Counted from the first letter of the stretch, positions 1-7,666 are shown. The stretch: 14,840 nucleotides of DNA from Gammaproteobacteria bacterium (GCA_024280785.1 JAJRPK010000290.1:1-14840); one strand, 5' to 3'. Translations and numbers: made by a program. Notes: a model not told the origin generated them from the sequence alone.

Positions 1-1050
1 AAGCGAAAACTCAGCAAACAACAGCACAGTAGAATCGCAGAAAATCAGGCTGCCATCTCCAGTAAAGCGGATCAAAGCGGGCTATTGCGTGGTTTAGTCA
101 TATCGCATTATGGCAAAGAGGTTGAAATAGCTATACTCGACAATGCCGATGTGATGGATGAGCAACTAACTACACGCTGTCACTTTCGAGCCAAGTTACC
201 CACCATTGTGTGTGGCGATAAAGTTTTGTGGCGGCCCCCTTCGTCAGCCGAAACAACCGGTATTGTCGAGGCGCTGCTAGAACGTGAGACACTGTTAGAG
301 CGGCCGCGTCCGTATCAAGACCCCAAGCCCGTAGCAGCAAATATTGATAAAATTTTTATTGTCATCGCTCCGCAACCCGAAGTGATATCCACCCTGGTAG
401 ATCGTTATCTAATAGCAGCCGAAAATGCCGATATTGAGGTCGCGTTATTGGTCAACAAAACAGACCTTCTGAATGATCCTGCTAACCATTCCGTTACTAA
501 AGAAATTGATCAATTAATGGCTTTATATGCTCAGTTAGACTACGCCGTTTATTACTTTAATGTTTTTGATCTCGAAACCCATACTGTCGATATAGCCCAT
601 ACAACCGATAAAAAATATGACTTAAGGGCCGCACTTAACGGTCAAACCAGCATTTTCGTAGGCCAGTCTGGAGTAGGAAAGTCATCAATAATCAATGCAC
701 TACTTGGCGACGACTTCGCTAAAATTGGAAATATCTCTTCTGCAAATGAAAAAGGTCGTCATACAACAACTACATCGCAGCTTTACAGTATTAAGAATAG
801 CGAAGGTAAAAGTATTGGGAAGCTCATAGACTCTCCCGGCATTCGCGAATTTGGCCTTTGGCACTTAACACCTGATAACATAGTTTATGGTATGCGAGAG
901 TTTCGTGAATACGCCCTAAACTGCAAATTCCGTGATTGCGAACACCTGAAAAGCGCGGGCTGTGCAATTAAAGCCGCTTTTGACAATAACGACATTCAAC
1001 CCTCTCGAATGAGTAGCTATTTACACATCCTAAACTCTCTGGATGATTAA
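1..1050 (+). CDS. rsgA: RsgA, ribosome small-subunit biogenesis GTPase (5' end outside window)
   Basis: RsgA (YjeQ) is a circularly permuted GTPase that acts in late 30S ribosomal subunit maturation. The frame is open from base 1, and its first residues (KRKLSKQQ) match the basic N-terminus typical of the family, so the true start lies just left of the window and the TTG at 85 is internal. Numbering from the first codon here, an OB-fold comes first. The GTPase motifs then appear in permuted order: G4 NKTD at 152-155, G1 GQSGVGKS at 221-228, G2 threonines near 252-259 and G3 DSPG at 277-280. A C-terminal zinc site follows with Cys308, Cys313, His315 and Cys321. The 349 residues visible are close to the usual total of about 350, so only one or two residues are missing. 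The family normally follows orn, expected just outside the window. Confidence 0.96.
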   Translation, partial: KRKLSKQQHSRIAENQAAISSKADQSGLLRGLVISHYGKEVEIAILDNADVMDEQLTTRCHFRAKLPTIVCGDKVLWRPPSSAETTGIVEALLERETLLERPRPYQDPKPVAANIDKIFIVIAPQPEVISTLVDRYLIAAENADIEVALLVNKTDLLNDPANHSVTKEIDQLMALYAQLDYAVYYFNVFDLETHTVDIAHTTDKKYDLRAALNGQTSIFVGQSGVGKSSIINALLGDDFAKIGNISSANEKGRHTTTTSQLYSIKNSEGKSIGKLIDSPGIREFGLWHLTPDNIVYGMREFREYALNCKFRDCEHLKSAGCAIKAAFDNNDIQPSRMSSYLHILNSLDD

Positions 1051-1104
1051 CTGCAATTCATCCAACAGATTATAACAACTTGTTAACGTAAAACGGATTC
1101 GTTC

Positions 1105-1932
1105 ATGCCTTCACAACTTTCAACTAAAATCATGCTTTCTACCGATGAGCTTGAACCGCTACTGGAAAGCCCTAACGTTCTTCCGGTATTTGTCGGCAGT
1201 GCCAGCGCTTTTTCGCAAGCCCATATTCCCGGCTCAGTAAATATCGAACCGTCCAGTTTGGTCTGTGGTATTGCTCCTGCTGCAGGAAAAATACCAGATA
1301 GTAAAGATTTATCCACTCTATTCTCTGCAATTGGTCTTAGCGATAATCGAATTATTATTGCCTACGACGACGAGGGAGGGGGCTGGGCTGGGCGCCTTAT
1401 ATGGACGTTAGACATTCTCAACCACAAAAACTATCACTATCTCGATGGCGGCATCACAGCTTGGATCGCCGAGGGTTATCAACACGAAACGGGGAGCGCG
1501 AATCCAATAAAGTCCACTCCATACAACGCCACCATCGACCAAACCCAGATAGTCAGTGCTGACGACATAAAAAATCAGCTAGGTGATCAGAGTTTTGCAA
1601 TATGGGATGCACGATCTGCGCAAGAACATAGCGGTGAAAAAGTGCTTGCTGCTAAAGGTGGGCGAATTCCTGGAGCCGTTAATATTGATTGGCTCGACCT
1701 GATGGACCGAAACAATTATCTGAGACTCAAACCACTCGGCGTTATTTCCTCCATGCTCGAAAATAAAAACCTCACTGCGAATAAAACCATAGTCACTCAT
1801 TGCCACAGCCATCATCGCTCTGGATTAACCTACATAACAGGGAAAATTTTAGACCTCAATATCAGGGGCTATGATGGTTCGTGGTCTGAATGGGGCAACT
1901 TAACCGACACCCCCACAGAAAGTGACGTCTAG
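1105..1932 (+). CDS. rhdA: Two-domain rhodanese (thiosulfate sulfurtransferase, RhdA type)
   Basis: This 275-aa protein has two tandem rhodanese domains. The N-terminal one (about residues 10-130) is the inactive type: an Asp-rich loop (AYDDEGGGWAGR) sits where the active Cys would be. The C-terminal one (about 150-265) carries the active loop CHSHHR with catalytic Cys233. That is the six-residue C-x4-R loop of the Azotobacter RhdA group, where the known loop is CQTHHR. The family transfers sulfane sulfur from thiosulfate or persulfides to acceptors such as cyanide; the physiological acceptor is usually unclear. There is no signal peptide, so it is probably cytoplasmic. The ribosome site before the ATG at 1105 is weak, and an in-frame ATG at 1132 is a possible alternative. 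It lies 54 bases after rsgA and 40 bases before psd, and rhodanese next to psd is also the Pseudomonas order. Confidence 0.93.
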   Translation: MPSQLSTKIMLSTDELEPLLESPNVLPVFVGSASAFSQAHIPGSVNIEPSSLVCGIAPAAGKIPDSKDLSTLFSAIGLSDNRIIIAYDDEGGGWAGRLIWTLDILNHKNYHYLDGGITAWIAEGYQHETGSANPIKSTPYNATIDQTQIVSADDIKNQLGDQSFAIWDARSAQEHSGEKVLAAKGGRIPGAVNIDWLDLMDRNNYLRLKPLGVISSMLENKNLTANKTIVTHCHSHHRSGLTYITGKILDLNIRGYDGSWSEWGNLTDTPTESDV

Positions 1933-1972
1933 CCCTGCCCCTTAAATCACTAATGATATTTGGAACTCTCCA

Positions 1973-2839
1973 ATGAATTTCTCCGCCATAAAAAACAAAT
2001 TATTTTTATTGCTACAATACTGCATACCGCAACACGCTCTATCACGCTTTGCTGGGCGTCTGGCAGATTCTGAAACCCCCTGGTTAAAAAATTTATTAAT
2101 TCGGCTCTTTGCGAATAACTTTCCTATTAATATCGATGAAGCGCAGCCGGCAGATTTTGAAAAATACCCCAGCTTTAATGCTTTTTTTACTCGCCCTCTT
2201 AAAGCAAATGCCAGACCGATTCAAGGCAACGACAAAAATATTGTCTCTCCTGTCGATGGCGCGATTAGCGAGATAGGCTCAATCAACGGCCACACTTTAA
2301 TCCAAGCCAAAGGACATCATTATAGTTTATCCACTTTGCTTGGCGACGATGAACAACTAAGCCGCGTTTTTAATGACGGATTATTTTCCACCATCTATCT
2401 CTCGCCTAAAGATTACCACCGAATTCACATGCCTATAGATGGCGAGTTAAAACAAACGATCTATATACCGGGTAGTTTATTTTCAGTAAATCAAACGACC
2501 GCCAACAACGTTTCCAATTTATTTGCGCGCAACGAACGCCTGGTTTGTGTATTTGAAACCGCTATTGGGCCAATGGTACTTATCTTGGTTGGAGCAATGA
2601 TTGTTGCATCCATCGAAACAGTTTGGTCTGGGCAAGTAACCCCCCAAACGAAACACATCAGCAAACAAGATTTCTCAGGCAACATCGCACTTAAAAAAGG
2701 AGAAGAGATGGGCCGGTTTAAACTGGGCTCAACCGTCATTGTGCTTTTCGCCAAAGACTCGATAATTTGGAACGACTTGTTGGAACACGGATTAGGTATA
2801 AAACTAGGAGAAGTCCTCGGTGAACACGTCGAGAGCTAA
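1973..2839 (+). CDS. psd: Phosphatidylserine decarboxylase proenzyme
   Basis: Psd converts phosphatidylserine to phosphatidylethanolamine at the inner membrane, the last step in making the main gammaproteobacterial phospholipid. The 288-aa length is normal for the bacterial type I enzyme. The self-cleavage site LGST is at residues 251-254: cleavage between Gly252 and Ser253 would turn Ser253 into the pyruvoyl cofactor of a short 36-residue alpha chain. The Asp of the autocatalytic triad is Asp95 in SPVDG, and the His lies in YHRIHMP (His149 or His152, most likely the latter). The hydrophobic and basic N-terminus fits peripheral membrane binding. The start ATG has a TGGAA ribosome site about 7 bases upstream. 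It probably shares a transcript with the rhodanese gene. All key residues are present, so it should be active. Confidence 0.97.
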   Translation: MNFSAIKNKLFLLLQYCIPQHALSRFAGRLADSETPWLKNLLIRLFANNFPINIDEAQPADFEKYPSFNAFFTRPLKANARPIQGNDKNIVSPVDGAISEIGSINGHTLIQAKGHHYSLSTLLGDDEQLSRVFNDGLFSTIYLSPKDYHRIHMPIDGELKQTIYIPGSLFSVNQTTANNVSNLFARNERLVCVFETAIGPMVLILVGAMIVASIETVWSGQVTPQTKHISKQDFSGNIALKKGEEMGRFKLGSTVIVLFAKDSIIWNDLLEHGLGIKLGEVLGEHVES

Positions 2840-2917
2840 TCCAAATAATTTCCTACCACCTACCAATAACAGCGACACAGCACAGTACATCGGTCCATCC
2901 ATTAAAGAGTATCTCTA

Positions 2918-4063
2918 ATGCTTTCAAAATTTGACGATTACGCCATCCATCAAACAGCCGAACCTCTTTTTCGCACGGCTTCCAGCGACCGCTTTACTTA
3001 TGACCGATACTGGTACAACGCCCACGCCTTGGATAGCTCGTTTTATTTTGGTATTGCACTGTGCCGTTACCCTAACCTTGGCATTATGGATTGTAGTTTG
3101 AGTATCGTCGCCGATGGCGAACAGCATGCATTTCACGGATCAAGACGAGCTCCCGACGAACCAACCGACACCACGATAGGCCCTTTCGAATTAAAAATAT
3201 TGGAGCCTATGGGCCGCCATCAAATTATTATCACAGCCAATGACACCGGAATTGAATGCGACCTCACTTTTACACCAAAAACTAGTGCCTTAGAAGAAGG
3301 CCGGCAAACTCTTGGCAATCACCGCCACGTTATCATGGATGCCACTCGCTTAGACCAATTTGGTTCCTGGAGTGGATTTATCCGCTATAACGGTAAAGAA
3401 ATTAAAGTAGAGGGCGCCACGACATTCGGGCTCAAAGACCGCTCTTGGGGAATTAGACCGGTAGGAGACAGCTATACCGGTGGCGCGCCGTTAGATATGT
3501 ATCAAGCAACCCATTTTATGTGGCTGCCCATTCATTGGGAGAATGAATGCACGCTCGCCGGCTGGTTTGAAGATGCCGATGCCTACCAATGGCACACTGA
3601 TCAGGGATTTCTTCCTGTCTATAAAAATTTCGATGCCATCCCCGGAGTTATCGATAGTCAGGCACAGATGTGGCAAGGCCAAGTAGAGTACGACCTACAG
3701 CTTAAAAAAGGAACTCGCGAAGCGAAAGCTGGCTCTTTTATCATGAATGATAAATCCGGAAAAGCAATGGAGATTAGTGTTGAGTTCACTGGCACCATTC
3801 ACCGCATGAAAGGCTTAGGCTACCAGCACCCCGAGTGGGGACACGGCAAGTGGCAAGGGGAATTAAAAATTGGTTCAGAAAGCTGGGAGGTCGACAGCAT
3901 AGACCCTCTCGCCCTGGAGTACCTTCATCAACAACAAGTGGTCGTCGCCAAACGTATATTGCCTTCAGGAAAAACTGAAATAGGCCACGGCGTATTAGAG
4001 CAAATGCATATCGGCCCGCACCGTGTATTAGGTTTTAAAGATTGGTTCGACGGTGCAAAATAA
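2918..4063 (+). CDS. Uncharacterised 381-aa protein, CrtC/AttH-like or DUF7064-like beta-barrel type
   Basis: I cannot assign a function. The protein is rich in beta-strand-like segments and has no signal peptide or membrane span. Its most telling motif is GLKDRSWGIRP at residues 171-181. It resembles the G-x-R-D-x-S-W-G signature of proteins annotated as DUF7064/DUF7065 and of the double-lipocalin-like CrtC/AttH superfamily, which includes carotenoid hydratases. An N-terminal stretch with YWYNAHALD and a glycine-rich strand fits the first barrel, and the half after about residue 195 fits the second. Such proteins often occur near lipid, terpenoid or steroid metabolism genes, but nothing here names a substrate. 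An AAAGAG ribosome site lies 8 bases before the ATG. It follows psd by 78 bases and precedes a SnoaL-like gene, suggesting an accessory pair. The family call is from motif memory only. Confidence 0.6.
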   Translation: MLSKFDDYAIHQTAEPLFRTASSDRFTYDRYWYNAHALDSSFYFGIALCRYPNLGIMDCSLSIVADGEQHAFHGSRRAPDEPTDTTIGPFELKILEPMGRHQIIITANDTGIECDLTFTPKTSALEEGRQTLGNHRHVIMDATRLDQFGSWSGFIRYNGKEIKVEGATTFGLKDRSWGIRPVGDSYTGGAPLDMYQATHFMWLPIHWENECTLAGWFEDADAYQWHTDQGFLPVYKNFDAIPGVIDSQAQMWQGQVEYDLQLKKGTREAKAGSFIMNDKSGKAMEISVEFTGTIHRMKGLGYQHPEWGHGKWQGELKIGSESWEVDSIDPLALEYLHQQQVVVAKRILPSGKTEIGHGVLEQMHIGPHRVLGFKDWFDGAK

Positions 4064-4152
4064 ATCTAATTTTGAAAATGAGAACAAAACTCAGTTCCTA
4101 ACTTTTTAATGTCGAATAAACAACTAGATTGGCGCTACTACTAATAAGTCGC

Positions 4153-4183
4153 TTGAAAAGAGCCTCGGTAGTAACTCTGTATT
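4153..4183 (+). promoter_or_regulatory. Possible sigma70-type promoter before the SnoaL-like gene
   Basis: TTGAAA at 4153-4158 resembles a -35 box, and a TGTATT-like -10 begins at about 4178 after a long spacer of about 19 bases. It lies some 40 bases upstream of the SnoaL-like start, in the largest gap of this part (4064-4221). The match is weak and the spacing is not ideal, so this is only a suggestion that the gene may be transcribed separately from the one before it. Confidence 0.2.
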
Positions 4184-4221
4184 AATCATCAACCAAAAAA
4201 ATGTATAGGAGCCGTTGCACT

Positions 4222-4776
4222 GTGATAAAAATTGACCCCAGAAAAAATTGGGCGCTAGCAGAGAAAAGGTTGGCTATAGAAACAGATCCAACTTTACAAC
4301 GAAATCTGAAAGTTTTACTCAAGCACATGAAGTCTGAAGCAATGTTAGATTTTTCCGCACTCATGTCTACGGTTGCCGATGATGCCCGCTATCATTTTTT
4401 TGGCAGCGAAGACAGCGAGGCCTTTGCCGGTCCTAAGGGAAAAGACAATGTCGAAGCATTTTATAAAAGTGTTATCGACATGGACATTCACCGGATTGAA
4501 CACGATATCGACCGGCTTGTAGTAGACAAGCACTGTATCATTACCGAAGGAACGATGCGTATTGCCTATCCTGGTCGATTGTTAGAAGGCATGGGGTATT
4601 CCGTCGATGACGTTGACAGTTATTACATGTATCAAACTCGTAGCGCTATTGTTTGGCCGATCAATGTCCATGGGCTTATCGCTGGCGAAGATAGTTATAC
4701 GGGGGAAGATGGTTTTGAAGGTATAGAAAACAGAAAACTATCTTTAGATGAAATCCACACAATCTCTAGCGACTAA
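4222..4776 (+). CDS. SnoaL/NTF2-like family protein of unknown substrate
   Basis: This predicted 184-aa protein looks like the alpha+beta cone fold of the SnoaL/NTF2-like superfamily. It has N-terminal helices, an early segment with VADDARYHFFG, a KGKDNVEAFYKSV helix typical of these proteins, and later strands ending in an acidic tail. Members include small-molecule isomerases, cyclases and dehydratases as well as binding-only proteins, so no reaction can be assigned. I place the start at the GTG at 4222 because AGGAG at 4207-4211 lies 10 bases upstream. The in-frame ATG at 4201 would put that ribosome site inside the gene; it adds only seven residues and has no obvious site of its own. The gene follows the CrtC/AttH-like gene and converges on epmA with 77 bases between the stops. 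Confidence 0.65.
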   Translation: MIKIDPRKNWALAEKRLAIETDPTLQRNLKVLLKHMKSEAMLDFSALMSTVADDARYHFFGSEDSEAFAGPKGKDNVEAFYKSVIDMDIHRIEHDIDRLVVDKHCIITEGTMRIAYPGRLLEGMGYSVDDVDSYYMYQTRSAIVWPINVHGLIAGEDSYTGEDGFEGIENRKLSLDEIHTISSD

Positions 4777-4853
4777 TGAGTCGCCATGCGCTAAAAAATA
4801 GACTGGCACATTTTGCCTGCAGCCGTTAAATTTAAGGCGTTAGATTATTAGCA

Positions 4854-5798
4854 TTAAACGAGCAGCATAAGGCGGTCTAGACCCACAGCAACCCCCGAAC
4901 AATCGGGCATACCCGTTTCTAAAGCCGCAAGAAAATCAACATCCAAATTACAAACCGGCTTTCCTAGAGATTGGCGCCTTTCATTGTCAATCTTAAACCG
5001 CTGAGCAAGCTCAACGGGGTCGGTCAACTCATGATAACCATTAGCTAGCTCCACCCCATTAACGTATAGCTCAAACCGCTTTGCCACCTCATACCCGTCT
5101 TTATCCTTAGACAACTTGGCCATCGCTGCCTGACTTTTCGGATAATCATAAATAAATGTTAACCGATTTACTCCCAATTTGGGCTCGACCAGATGAGTTA
5201 ACAGCAAATCAAGCCAAATATCCCGATCTCCATCAAAACTAACATCAATATGTTTCTTTGCCTGATTCTTTAATTCTACAATTGTTGCCGTAAAGGGATC
5301 GATGCCTGCGTATTGGATAAAGGCCTCTCGATAACTGATTTTTTCAACCGGGAGCGGGCCAATAATTTTTTCTAATAAATTGGTCAGATCGTCGATAAGC
5401 TCCTCTATTCCACCGCCGACTCGATACCACTCCAGCAGAGTAAACTCTACAGAGTGCAAGCGACCGGGGGCATCCTGACGAAAAGCCTTAGCTAACTGGT
5501 AGATCGAACCGCTACCTAGAACCAACAATTTCTTCATTGCAACTTCCGGGGAGGTTTGCAGATAAAGCCAATCTGTCGCGTTAGTTATATTAAGGGGAAA
5601 GGGGTTTTCTACACGAAGATTATCCAATTGCGGATCGGTGACGGGGTAGCGCCCAAGCAGCGGAGTTTCTACCTCTAAAACTTGTTTCTCAACAAAAAAC
5701 TGACGAATAAGGGAGAGAACCCGCGCCCTTTTTTCTAACTGTTTATAAGCCGTTACCGAAGTCAGTCCGGCAGGGTCTGAACCCGTTTGCGCAATCAT
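4854..5798 (-). CDS. epmA: EpmA, EF-P--(R)-beta-lysine ligase, with a short C-terminus
   Basis: EpmA (PoxA/GenX/YjeA) is a LysRS-like class II synthetase paralogue without the anticodon-binding domain. It activates (R)-beta-lysine and attaches it to Lys34 of EF-P. Motif 2 is clear around residues 106-128 (FRQDAPGR, then EFTLLEWYR), followed by the substrate-pocket region with ELANGYHEL. Motif 3 (GVAVGLDRLMLL) is at the very end. The protein is 314 aa, against 325 in E. coli: it stops directly after motif 3, where relatives continue about 11 residues through the last strand. A single-base frame change at the GTTTAA run would add only about seven more residues (ending NANNLTP). The ATG overlaps the efp stop as ATGA, implying translational coupling to its own substrate protein. 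Identity is certain; whether the short tail matters is open. Confidence 0.93.
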   Translation of the reverse strand: MIAQTGSDPAGLTSVTAYKQLEKRARVLSLIRQFFVEKQVLEVETPLLGRYPVTDPQLDNLRVENPFPLNITNATDWLYLQTSPEVAMKKLLVLGSGSIYQLAKAFRQDAPGRLHSVEFTLLEWYRVGGGIEELIDDLTNLLEKIIGPLPVEKISYREAFIQYAGIDPFTATIVELKNQAKKHIDVSFDGDRDIWLDLLLTHLVEPKLGVNRLTFIYDYPKSQAAMAKLSKDKDGYEVAKRFELYVNGVELANGYHELTDPVELAQRFKIDNERRQSLGKPVCNLDVDFLAALETGMPDCSGVAVGLDRLMLLV

Positions 5799-6358
5799 GC
5801 GCGTGATACATACTCTCCCGTCCGTGTGTCGATCTTCAACGTGTCACCTTCATTGATAAACAGCGGTACACGTACTACTGCCCCCGTCGATAATGTAGCT
5901 GGCTTAGTTCCACCCTGAGCGGTATCGCCTTTTAAACCCGGGTCTGTTTCGGCGACGTCAAGTTCAACAAAATTAGGGGGCGTAACCGTTAGCGGAACAT
6001 CGTTCCACAACGTTATGATGCACTTATCTTGTTCTTTCAACCATAACTTGGCCTCTTCAACAGCATCTGCTGAAGCGGGAATCTGCTCATAAGTATTGGG
6101 GTCCATAAAATGCCAAAATTCACCATCGGCATACAGATATTCCATGTCGACATCCATAACGTCCGCCGCTTCTACGCTTTCACCTGACTTATAGGTTTTG
6201 TCCCAAGTGCGACCGGTTTTCAAGTTTTTTAATCGCACTCGATTAAAAGCCTGACCCTTACCCGGCTTTACCATTTCATTTTCTACGATGTTACAAGGGT
6301 CACCATCGATAATCAGTTTCAAACCTTTTTTGAATTCGTTGGTAGAATAGGTCGCCAT
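5795..6358 (-). CDS. efp: Translation elongation factor P
   Basis: EF-P binds between the ribosomal P and E sites and rescues ribosomes stalled on consecutive prolines. The 187-aa protein has the usual KOW-like N-terminal domain and two OB domains, ending in the conserved RTGEYVSRA. The modification loop reads VKPGKGQAF, with the acceptor Lys at position 34, exactly where E. coli EF-P is beta-lysylated; this fits the EpmA/EpmB genes alongside. Rhamnosylated EF-Ps carry Arg here instead. I start the gene at the ATG at 6358 (MATYSTNEF) because GAGG lies 6 bases upstream and the length then matches E. coli. An upstream in-frame ATG would add MRNT and place the ribosome site within the coding region. 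Its TGA overlaps the epmA start. Confidence 0.98.
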   Translation of the reverse strand: MATYSTNEFKKGLKLIIDGDPCNIVENEMVKPGKGQAFNRVRLKNLKTGRTWDKTYKSGESVEAADVMDVDMEYLYADGEFWHFMDPNTYEQIPASADAVEEAKLWLKEQDKCIITLWNDVPLTVTPPNFVELDVAETDPGLKGDTAQGGTKPATLSTGAVVRVPLFINEGDTLKIDTRTGEYVSRA

Positions 6359-6377
6359 AGTGTTCCTCAATTCGCTA

Positions 6378-6405
6378 AGTGTTCTTAATTTAGTGTTCTT
6401 AATTT
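6378..6405. repeat. Tandem 14-bp direct repeat in the efp/epmB divergent region
   Basis: The unit agtgttcttaattt occurs twice, back to back and without mismatch, at 6378-6391 and 6392-6405. A diverged third copy (agtgttcctcaatt) begins at 6359 and overlaps the efp ribosome-binding site. The 70-base region between the efp and epmB starts must hold both promoters. The repeats may therefore be a regulator site or a duplicated piece of the efp leader. I see no convincing -35/-10 pair in either direction. Confidence 0.85.
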
Positions 6406-6428
6406 AACTGTGTTTAAAAAAGGTCGTA

Positions 6429-7484
6429 ATGATAACGCGAACCAACCCAAACTGTCAGACAGAAAGCATCATCGCCATGGAAAACTCTGATTGGCGCAAA
6501 ATATTGTCGGCCTCCACACTATCGCTAAAGGACCTACTCGGCAAACTAGAGATTCCTATTGAGTTAGCAAACGCCTACAATCCCGATAGTTTTGGCCTTG
6601 AACAGAGCAGTTTTCCCATTCGAGTGCCAGAACCATTTATTACCCGTATGCGTAAGGGGGATATCAATGACCCTTTGCTGCTACAGGTATTGCCACTCGC
6701 AAAGGAGCTGGAATATACACCCGGCTACACTAAAGACCCGCTGCAAGAAGCCCAGTTTAACTCAGCCCCCGGGCTCATTCACAAATATCATGGCCGCGCG
6801 CTCCTTATCATCACCAAAGCCTGCGCCATTCATTGCCGTTATTGTTTCCGCCGACACTTCCCCTATCAGGACAATCAGCCTAATCGAGAAGAGTGGAATC
6901 AGGCGCTGAGTTACCTGCGACAAAATCCACTTATTAATGAAGTCATTTACAGTGGTGGTGATCCGCTTGCAGCCAATGACAAGCACCTCTCTTGGCTCAC
7001 CGATCAGATCGCCGAAATCCCCCACATCCACCGACTGAGAATTCATACCCGTTTGCCCGTCGTGTTACCGCAGCGAGTTGACGAGAATCTTCTGCGCTGG
7101 CTGGCAAACTGGCAGGGACAGAAAGTGATGGTCATTCATTGTAATCATCCCAACGAGCTGGACGAGCGAGTCAAAAAGGCTATTAATGAGCTTAAAAATA
7201 TTGGCGTCACGCTGTTAAATCAAACCGTTTTACTCAAAGGAATTAACGACGATGCGAGTATTTTGGTTGACTTAAGCGAAAAGCTATTCAACTTTGGCGT
7301 GCTACCTTATTATCTGCATGTCATGGATACTGTCGAAAGTGCCGCTCATTTTTCCATTCCCGACAGCAAGGCACAAAGGCTTATAGGGAAAGTAAGTGCA
7401 CACTTACCCGGTTACCTCGTACCTAAACTAGTAAGAGAAAAGGCCAATGAAAAATCTAAAACGCTGCTAAGCCCTATTCTCTAA
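6429..7484 (+). CDS. epmB: EpmB, lysine 2,3-aminomutase-like enzyme for EF-P modification
   Basis: EpmB (YjeK) is a radical-SAM, PLP-dependent aminomutase that converts L-alpha-lysine to (R)-beta-lysine, which EpmA loads onto EF-P. The 351-aa protein has the radical-SAM cluster motif C-x3-C-x2-C (CAIHCRYC) at Cys132, Cys136 and Cys139. The glycine-rich YSGGDPL motif follows, then the LPYYLHVMD segment shared with lysine 2,3-aminomutases. By analogy with the clostridial enzyme, the PLP-binding lysine should be Lys344 in the C-terminal EKSKT. The length is close to E. coli EpmB (342). AAGG at 6420-6423 sits 5 bases before the ATG, supporting this start; an in-frame ATG at codon 17 is an alternative. 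It is transcribed divergently from efp-epmA. No EpmC (EF-P hydroxylase) is visible here. Confidence 0.96.
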   Translation: MITRTNPNCQTESIIAMENSDWRKILSASTLSLKDLLGKLEIPIELANAYNPDSFGLEQSSFPIRVPEPFITRMRKGDINDPLLLQVLPLAKELEYTPGYTKDPLQEAQFNSAPGLIHKYHGRALLIITKACAIHCRYCFRRHFPYQDNQPNREEWNQALSYLRQNPLINEVIYSGGDPLAANDKHLSWLTDQIAEIPHIHRLRIHTRLPVVLPQRVDENLLRWLANWQGQKVMVIHCNHPNELDERVKKAINELKNIGVTLLNQTVLLKGINDDASILVDLSEKLFNFGVLPYYLHVMDTVESAAHFSIPDSKAQRLIGKVSAHLPGYLVPKLVREKANEKSKTLLSPIL

Positions 7485-7647
7485 ATAGGATATAAAATAA
7501 GAATATCTCCTTTACTTTCAACAAGTTATTAAGCGTAAGTGTGTGCTAACTTACATTGGTTTTATCGACGGCCCCATTTTAGTATTACCGCCAACTCAAT
7601 TCAATCTGAGCTAATTCCAGCATAAGAATCAAACACTGCCTATACTC

Positions 7648-7666
7648 AAAAAGGAACCCGCTTTTT
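7648..7666 (+). terminator. Weak hairpin after epmB, possible terminator
   Basis: AAAAAG (7648-7653) can pair with CTTTTT (7661-7666) around a 7-base loop, giving a 6-bp AT-rich stem. It lies 160 bases after the epmB stop and about 40 before the next gene. The stem is weak and the downstream T run is poor, so this is a low-confidence call. The rest of the gap (7485-7704) shows nothing else I can support. Confidence 0.2.

Noticed and set aside
85..87. TTG at 85 as the rsgA start
   Set aside because: The frame is open to base 1 and encodes a typical RsgA N-terminus (KRKLSKQQ), so the gene begins outside the window.
1083..1316. 77-codon antisense frame opposite the rhodanese gene
   Set aside because: Ser-rich shadow frame with no family resemblance, opposite a confident CDS.
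4822..4838. Hairpin GCC...GGC between the SnoaL-like gene and epmA as a terminator
   Set aside because: The stem needs a bulge, is short, and has no T run on either strand.
6359..6370. Upstream ATG giving EF-P an MRNT extension
   Set aside because: The good ribosome site GAGG lies within that extension, and the ATG at 6358 gives the standard EF-P length with Lys at position 34.
6592..6909. 105-codon frame inside epmB on the same strand
   Set aside because: The +1 frame of a certain radical-SAM gene, with no independent ribosome site or motif.
7488..7510. GGATAT/ATATC inverted repeat just after epmB
   Set aside because: Six imperfect AT-rich pairs with a bulge and a 9-base loop; too weak to call.
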